Below are positions 59,901 to 64,000 of a stretch of 64,000 nucleotides of DNA, piece by piece. The position numbers and the translations under genes were made by a program. This DNA comes from Carposina sasakii (Eukaryota; Arthropoda; Insecta; Lepidoptera; Carposinidae). The notes under the pieces were generated by a model. The model was not told the DNA's origin. It did no database searches and saw only the letters and a program-made list of their open reading frames with translations. Location of the stretch: positions 6,634,001 through 6,698,000 of the forward strand of contig CP053157.1 of the NCBI GenBank assembly GCA_014607495.2, read 5' to 3'. Every line of letters starts with the position of its first letter. Within the stretch, counting starts at the first letter, position 1.

Positions 59901-61018
59901 GCTCATTAATATCTTGTGATCCTGGATCGTCAGTAGTCGTACTGATGAAGTGATTTGTACTGTCAATTGGACCGTTGTGTCTTCGATTATATTGATCAGG
60001 CTGTTGATTGGCGAAATTGTCTTGGGTGAACTGAATACCGCCATCTGATTGGCGGTTTGATGTGTCTAAGTTCGTTGAGGGACAACATACCTGTCGATTA
60101 TTAAAGGGTGTAAATTTTCTAGCTAGAGACATGTTAAAAGCTGCACATAGGATCAGGAAAAATATTTTTTAGATAAATAAACTGTGTATTCATTTATCTA
60201 AAACAGTTGCCGATCAACTATTACCTAATATACAGAAAAAGCGATTGTTATAGATTTGTGAATCGAATCTTATAAACTACAGTTATGCCAGTCACTCGTG
60301 TAAACTGTATGTCTGAAAACGGGATTAAAATGAATTTAAATATTTCATATTCCACGTATAATATAACAGAAACACCGAAATTTGAAATTATAATTCTGAC
60401 CCAAAACGGGCGAAGCTGTGAAAAACGTAGTGAAAAGTAATTTACATAGTCTCCTTTGGCAGCTGGCGCGAAACCGAATAGATCATTGAAATCGTTATTT
60501 TCCTTTACAGTGTTTTGACAGGAGTATCTATCGACCCATTCCTCTTGTTCTTTCCTTGACATGCTCCCAAATAATGCACATTTGTCTTTGAAAATGCATG
60601 TTACACAATTTTCTGAAAAGAAAGATTCACTTTGTTTGAGAAGGATTATTCAGTTCTTAATTTCTCTTATTATCTATTAGGATTAATAAAAAAGGGATTG
60701 AAAATACATGATACTGAAGGATTTCACTACAATACATCAACTGCATTTCCTTCCATGCATGTCGTTAGAGTTAACTAAACTCAGGGGTGTTCTCTCAGCC
60801 GATGGGCTAGCAACTCGCCCTTGATAATTAACATCTGACACCGCTACGTTAAACGTCATAAGGGTCTCCTTTATGATCCTGCAGCTCTTTAACCCTTTCG
60901 AGAACACAGCCGTGTGTGAGCAGGAATGAAAAAAGCATATACCTTTAGGAACCGCACCAATAAGTGAAAAGTTCACAATAAACAACACCAAACACTTATA
61001 AATGTCACTACACATCAT
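56554..61018 (-). CDS. Secreted CLIP-domain serine protease, trypsin-like (complete)
   Basis: Seven exons join in consistent phase to 535 residues, or 483 if the 58867-59022 exon is skipped. Family knowledge: such zymogens circulate in insect hemolymph and are cut after an Arg or Lys to act in cascades for melanisation, Toll signalling or development. Seen here: a signal peptide (about residues 1-22); a six-Cys clip domain (C28, C31, C37, C57, C83, C84); an N/Q/R-rich linker of about 130 residues with GCCG near its end; activation junction DRIIGG (cut after R227); and an S1 domain with H327, D390 and S482. D476 lies six residues before the Ser and predicts cleavage after Arg or Lys. The extra pair in MDCVETFEEGKRC is common in clip proteases. 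The first ATG of the MM pair is chosen because the signal peptide follows directly. The exact role within the family cannot be told. Confidence 0.93.
57190..57485 (+). repeat. Dispersed repeat in protease intron
   Basis: GGTAAGCGCGGATCTCGAGG, ACTGAACCGATTTCGCTAAT and a final CTGTCGGGTCCGCTAGTTA mark a short retroposon-like unit between exons 6 and 7. Confidence 0.55.
57888..58084 (-). CDS. Protease exon 6: catalytic Asp
   Basis: Phase 2 to 1, acceptor TTAATTCAG, donor GTAACT. It encodes VDVYLAEYDKRTFPMDCVET, then VVPHPGYDDSKLQNDIALIR with the catalytic Asp. Confidence 0.92.
58317..58485 (-). CDS. Protease exon 5: start of catalytic domain with His
   Basis: Phase 1 to 2, acceptor ATTCTTTTAG, donor GTAGGT. 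It encodes GKRTELGQFPWLALLKTIF, SCGGSIIS and LTAAHC with the catalytic His. Confidence 0.92.
58867..59022 (-). CDS. Protease exon 4: probable cassette exon duplicating the activation junction
   Basis: 156 bp, phase 1 to 1, acceptor CCTCACATAG, donor GTAAGA. It encodes 52 residues: GSPNAHYGKRANSNWNQNTE, a basic GYGRRRIRA stretch and finally DNRIT with the first base of Gly. Exon 3 ends DRII plus the first base of Gly, and exon 5 starts with the last two bases of Gly followed by GKRTELGQFPW. Exons 3 and 4 can therefore both join exon 5 in frame. Skipping is as coherent as inclusion. Splicing use cannot be known from DNA. Confidence 0.8.
59646..60090 (-). CDS. Protease exon 3: end of clip and long linker
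   Basis: Phase 0 to 1, acceptor AATCGACAG, donor GTGAGT. It opens with VCCPS, completing the clip, then about 130 low-complexity residues rich in N, Q, R, G and D, and ends GCCGRDEAADRII. Choosing this acceptor gives the conserved Y-VCCP join; the earlier acceptor near 60150 gives the wrong phase. Confidence 0.88.
60446..60612 (-). CDS. Protease exon 2: clip domain
   Basis: Phase 1 to 0, acceptor TCTTTTCAG, donor GTAAAT. It carries the first four clip cysteines (NCVTC, KDKC, YSC). The spacing of two residues between the first two cysteines is shorter than usual for clip domains. Confidence 0.85.
60755..60920 (+). repeat. Family R3 copy in protease intron 1
   Basis: It is the clearest copy: AACTCAGGGGTGTTCTCTCA, GCCGATGGGCTAGCAACTCG, GGGTCTCCTTTATGATCCTG and TTTCGAGAACACAGCCGTGT in order. 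It lies about 20 bp downstream of the exon 1 donor. Confidence 0.65.
60943..61018 (-). CDS. Protease exon 1: signal peptide
   Basis: It encodes MMCSDIYKCLVLFIVNFSLI then GAVPK, a hydrophobic secretion signal with a likely cut after GA. Donor GTATAT; ends at phase 1. In-frame ATGs slightly upstream (near 61033 and 61048) would only lengthen the polar N-terminus. Confidence 0.85.
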
Positions 61019-61081
61019 CTTCCGCGTGGGCATTAAACATAGGTACACAAATACAATACAATCCCTCGAAGGTACAAAAAC

Positions 61082-61121
61082 AACTGAGATACATAGATTA
61101 CTTCTTCAACAAAACAATATA
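61082..61121 (-). promoter_or_regulatory. Candidate core promoter of the protease gene
   Basis: On the minus strand TCAGTT (61082-61087) fits the arthropod initiator, and TATATT (61116-61121) lies about 30 bp upstream of it, the usual TATA spacing. This would give a 5' UTR of about 65 bases. It is an inference from motif spacing only. Confidence 0.4.
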
Positions 61122-61424
61122 CTAAGGTACTTATTTAATTACTTCGGGAGGTATTCACAAATTGCATGACGTATCTATTACTTATTACAAATTTTCTGTC
61201 GTCATCGTATTGAATTGATAGATAATGTGCCCCGCTCATTAGGCTAAATGGTTCTCGGAAGGTTAACAATTAATTGATCAATGCGTCAACTGGTAAAGCA
61301 AAGAAACTTTGTGTAGCGATATAAGAAATATCTTAGTCACATCAAAGTGGCGCTCTTACTGTTTACTAAACAGTGTTTAGTTAAGTTTGTATGAAGACAG
61401 GTTTATAATATGTTTTTATTGTAA
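61122..61424. other. Upstream region of the protease gene
   Basis: No repeat or exon was recognised. It could hold control elements, but I saw no convincing kappa-B-type site. Confidence 0.35.
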
Positions 61425-61770
61425 CACTAGTGGACGCCCGCGACTCCGTCCGCGTGGACTACAGAAAAAACAAGGAAAATATCTAAATTATCCGGGATAA
61501 AAACATTTTCCCGGTATAAAAAGTAGCCTATATGTTAAGTGGGACCTGTCACAATATATTCCTGAAAACTGCATCGAAATCGGTTCAGCGGTTTCTAAGA
61601 TTAGCGTGCACAAACGCACAGACAAACAGACAAAAATTCCAAAAATCATTGTTTTGGGTACTATTGCGCTGATAAAGGTATTCTATAATATTTTTTCTTA
61701 TATATCTTCCATGTACAGTTACATTTTTACATACATACAGTACATGTTACATTTTTATTATATGTATAGA
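61425..61770 (-). repeat. Dispersed repeat family R1, near full length
   Basis: It starts CACTAGTGGACGCCCGCGAC and ends in TTTTTATTATATGTATAG. It is complete at both ends, and with the 1991 and 18646 copies it defines an element of about 330 bp. Confidence 0.75.
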
Positions 61771-63414
61771 TTAATTGGTATTAACAGATGATTATAGTCA
61801 AGGAAGTAATGGAATATGGTCAGGAAAATTGTGAAGGAAAGTTTTAATTTCTTTGATAGTGGAATGGTAAAAGATGGTAATAGGTTTAAAGCCGCAAAAA
61901 TTCCTGAATAAGTGGGTATTTACTATAAAAATTGTATTGAATATTCTGAGTGTATATAAGTACATGTGAATGAGCAATTAGTTAAACTACGTTTCTAGTT
62001 AAGATTACCATGAACGAGGAATATCACCTTGATTTCCTATCTCGCTCAGTTTTGGTTGCTATTACGATTAACTTAGATACCTACGTAAGTAGATAGAAAA
62101 CTGCTAATTACATTATAAAACTGTGTAAATATTTTGGAGGATTTTCTCGACGTTTCAATACATTGTCATTCAGGAACTTGATAATACCTCTATTTCCATG
62201 ATCATCATTATTTACCACAAAAAATCTAAATCAAAAATTCAAAAATCATTCAACTAAAGACAATGGTTGTATTGACATAGTTTTTCTTGCCTTTCCTTCG
62301 CGATAATCGAAATACAACACACCATTAAAATTACTGACAGAATCGGGAAGATTCTATTAAATAGAAATGGAAATTTTCCATTTTAATTCTCTTTAAAACA
62401 GTTTGGCAGAGGACCAACGAGGGTATTATGAAACATGAACTAATTAACGAAATAAGAGGAAGAAACGTAGAATCACTCATTAATATCGTAATAGGTTTCT
62501 TAAGAGCTTTTGTAAAAATCTCCACACATACTTGGCTAAGTAGATTCAAACATAACATAGTAAAGGTAGATATTTTAATGTCATTATTAATAAACCGTCC
62601 CTTTAGCCTGATCTCCAAAATGTCAATTTACACCTTGGAATAAAGTTATACCTATACCTACTATACTCAACGATTATTAGTATTAGGGATTAAAAGTTGC
62701 TTTTGCTAACCCTCAGACCATCGTGGTAAAAGAGTGACATAAGACCTAAGTCAATAAAGTCTCATTTTTACCCGACTGCGCCAGAAGTGTCTATACATAC
62801 ATCACTAAGTTTATGTTTGTATTTATGTATATTTTTTGGCACGCTCAAGAGCCTAACGCATCATTAGACTCATCTTAGTCGTGGTGACACTGAATCAAAA
62901 ATTTAACACAGTCGGGATTTCTTCTTTAAATAAATGATCATATTCACCTCTATCATTAGTATGGAAAACACAGTCATAATATAGTTTAGTATGTAGTGCA
63001 GTTAAGTGGGCGTTAATAACTTAACACCGCCCTGGCATGTTCGTGTCAGCACATCGATCATTGTAACACCCTAAACAGGAGTAGTTAGTTGCTACCCTAA
63101 TATTTCTTATTACAAAATCATATATACGGTGATTGTGGCAATTTGAATACAACATGAAAAGGTGGCAATATCAAAACATGATATTTTAAGGCAGATTTTT
63201 GGTTAGCAGATAGACTATCTGAAGAATAATGTTGATGCTGTCTCTATCTTCATCAAGTTTTAGAAAAAGACAGCGTCAACTTTATTATTCAGATAGGCTA
63301 TACGGTGGTGGAGAGTATATAATCTAAGGTGATGGCTCTTTTTAGCGTTATGAGCATTCGTTATAAGGACAACATAAGTAATATGAATCTATGTATATTA
63401 TTTTATTATTTTTA
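61771..63414. other. Non-coding DNA with an inverted repeat
   Basis: 63209-63243 and 63269-63302 are imperfect inverted copies (about 35 bp arms, sharing CTATCTGAA and GCTGTCT), probably a small MITE. Opposing frames at 62331-62643 show no recognised similarity. Confidence 0.4.
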
Positions 63415-63530
63415 GCATCAGGGTATTGCAGTGCTGGACGTAGGCCTCCCCCGAAAAACACCATAAGGCTCGATCTTGCATTTTTGCCATCCAGTCAACC
63501 CTCTTCAAGTCATCGGTCCATCTGGCATGA
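63415..63530 (-). pseudogene. RTE C-terminal fragment
   Basis: The minus strand reads ARWTDDLKRVDWMAKMQDRA, then GEAYVQHCNTLM, matching the RWTDDLVKV and LGEAYVQQW parts of the 40409 RTE but from a different RTE lineage. Only the last 40 or so codons remain. Confidence 0.65.
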
Positions 63531-64000
63531 ATCTATATTGTTAAGAAGGGTTGATAAGTAGTACGCTAGATGTCAATTAAAATTTGGTAAACTGTTGCAT
63601 TTGTAACTAATCGCAACGCAATATTAACAAGTATCATTATCATTTAGTCTAAAAGGCAAAATTAACCACCGAAATTAAATCGAAAAATATTTCAGTCACG
63701 CATATGAAATTCCAACAAAAACATATCGAAAAACCTAATTGTAATCTGAAATTAAATATAATCAAATTGGATCCTTTTATGCGCATATTTTATTGGAGGC
63801 ACATAGGAAAATAAATTTCGTATTTCGCAGCAGTTTCCCGGCATGTGTCGAGAGCATTGCGCTCAGTGGTTCGAGTTAAAAAACGCTATTGGAGTTTTAT
63901 CTTATGCAAATCTGTTTTTCTGAAATACAATACCGTTTATAGTATATACCTAGTAGGTATTTTGCTATTGGATATTTTTATTACCATAAAAACCTAACCC
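63531..64000. other. Non-coding DNA, nothing identified
   Basis: AT-rich to the end of the window; no frame or repeat recognised. Confidence 0.4.

Noticed and set aside
62331..62643. Overlapping frames on both strands as a small gene pair
   Set aside because: No recognisable motif, no splice support and AT-rich composition; chance frames are likely.
1..64000. CRISPR arrays, bacterial operons, rRNA genes
   Set aside because: None seen. The window is animal nuclear DNA with spliced genes and eukaryotic repeats.

Overview
This is a 64 kb piece of a eukaryotic nuclear genome, almost certainly from a moth or butterfly (Lepidoptera). The evidence is AT-rich DNA, genes split by GT-AG introns, many GTAGGTACCTA-type tracts, and dense old SINE, MITE and RTE-type LINE debris of the kind common in that order. 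No genus or species can be named from the sequence alone.

Two protein-coding genes can be supported. (1) On the plus strand, 13 exons between 15792 and 30820 encode an IRSp53/BAIAP2-family adaptor: an N-terminal I-BAR (IMD) domain, an SH3 domain, then a very long charged tail encoded mostly by one 1.8 kb final exon. The first coding exon, which would carry the start codon, was not found in the 15.8 kb upstream. (2) On the minus strand, seven exons between 61018 and 56554 encode a complete secreted CLIP-domain serine protease: signal peptide, clip domain, long low-complexity linker, and a trypsin-like S1 domain with an intact triad and an Asp in the S1 pocket.

The most interesting observation is in the protease. 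One 156-bp exon (58867..59022) has phase-1 borders on both sides and sits exactly at the zymogen activation junction. Skipping it gives an ordinary DRIIGG activation site. Including it inserts 52 residues and creates a second junction, NRITGG, in front of the catalytic domain. The gene could therefore make two zymogens with different activation rules.

Layout: 1-15.8 kb holds no supported exon, but carries dispersed repeats, a small inverted-repeat MITE (10167..10362) and an hAT-type element with a perfect 8-bp target duplication (14335..14843). 15.8-30.8 kb is the IRSp53-like gene, whose introns hold SINEs, hairpin MITEs and related debris. 30.8-56.5 kb is a gene desert with a 5'-truncated, frameshifted RTE LINE (40409..42225), a second hAT-type element with an 8-bp duplication (44735..45428) and several SINE families. 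56.5-61.1 kb is the protease gene with a plausible core promoter. 61.1-64 kb is repeats and unassigned DNA.

The two genes have no obvious functional link: one is a cytoplasmic membrane-actin adaptor, the other a secreted immune or developmental protease. All assignments come from reading the sequence; no database search was possible.
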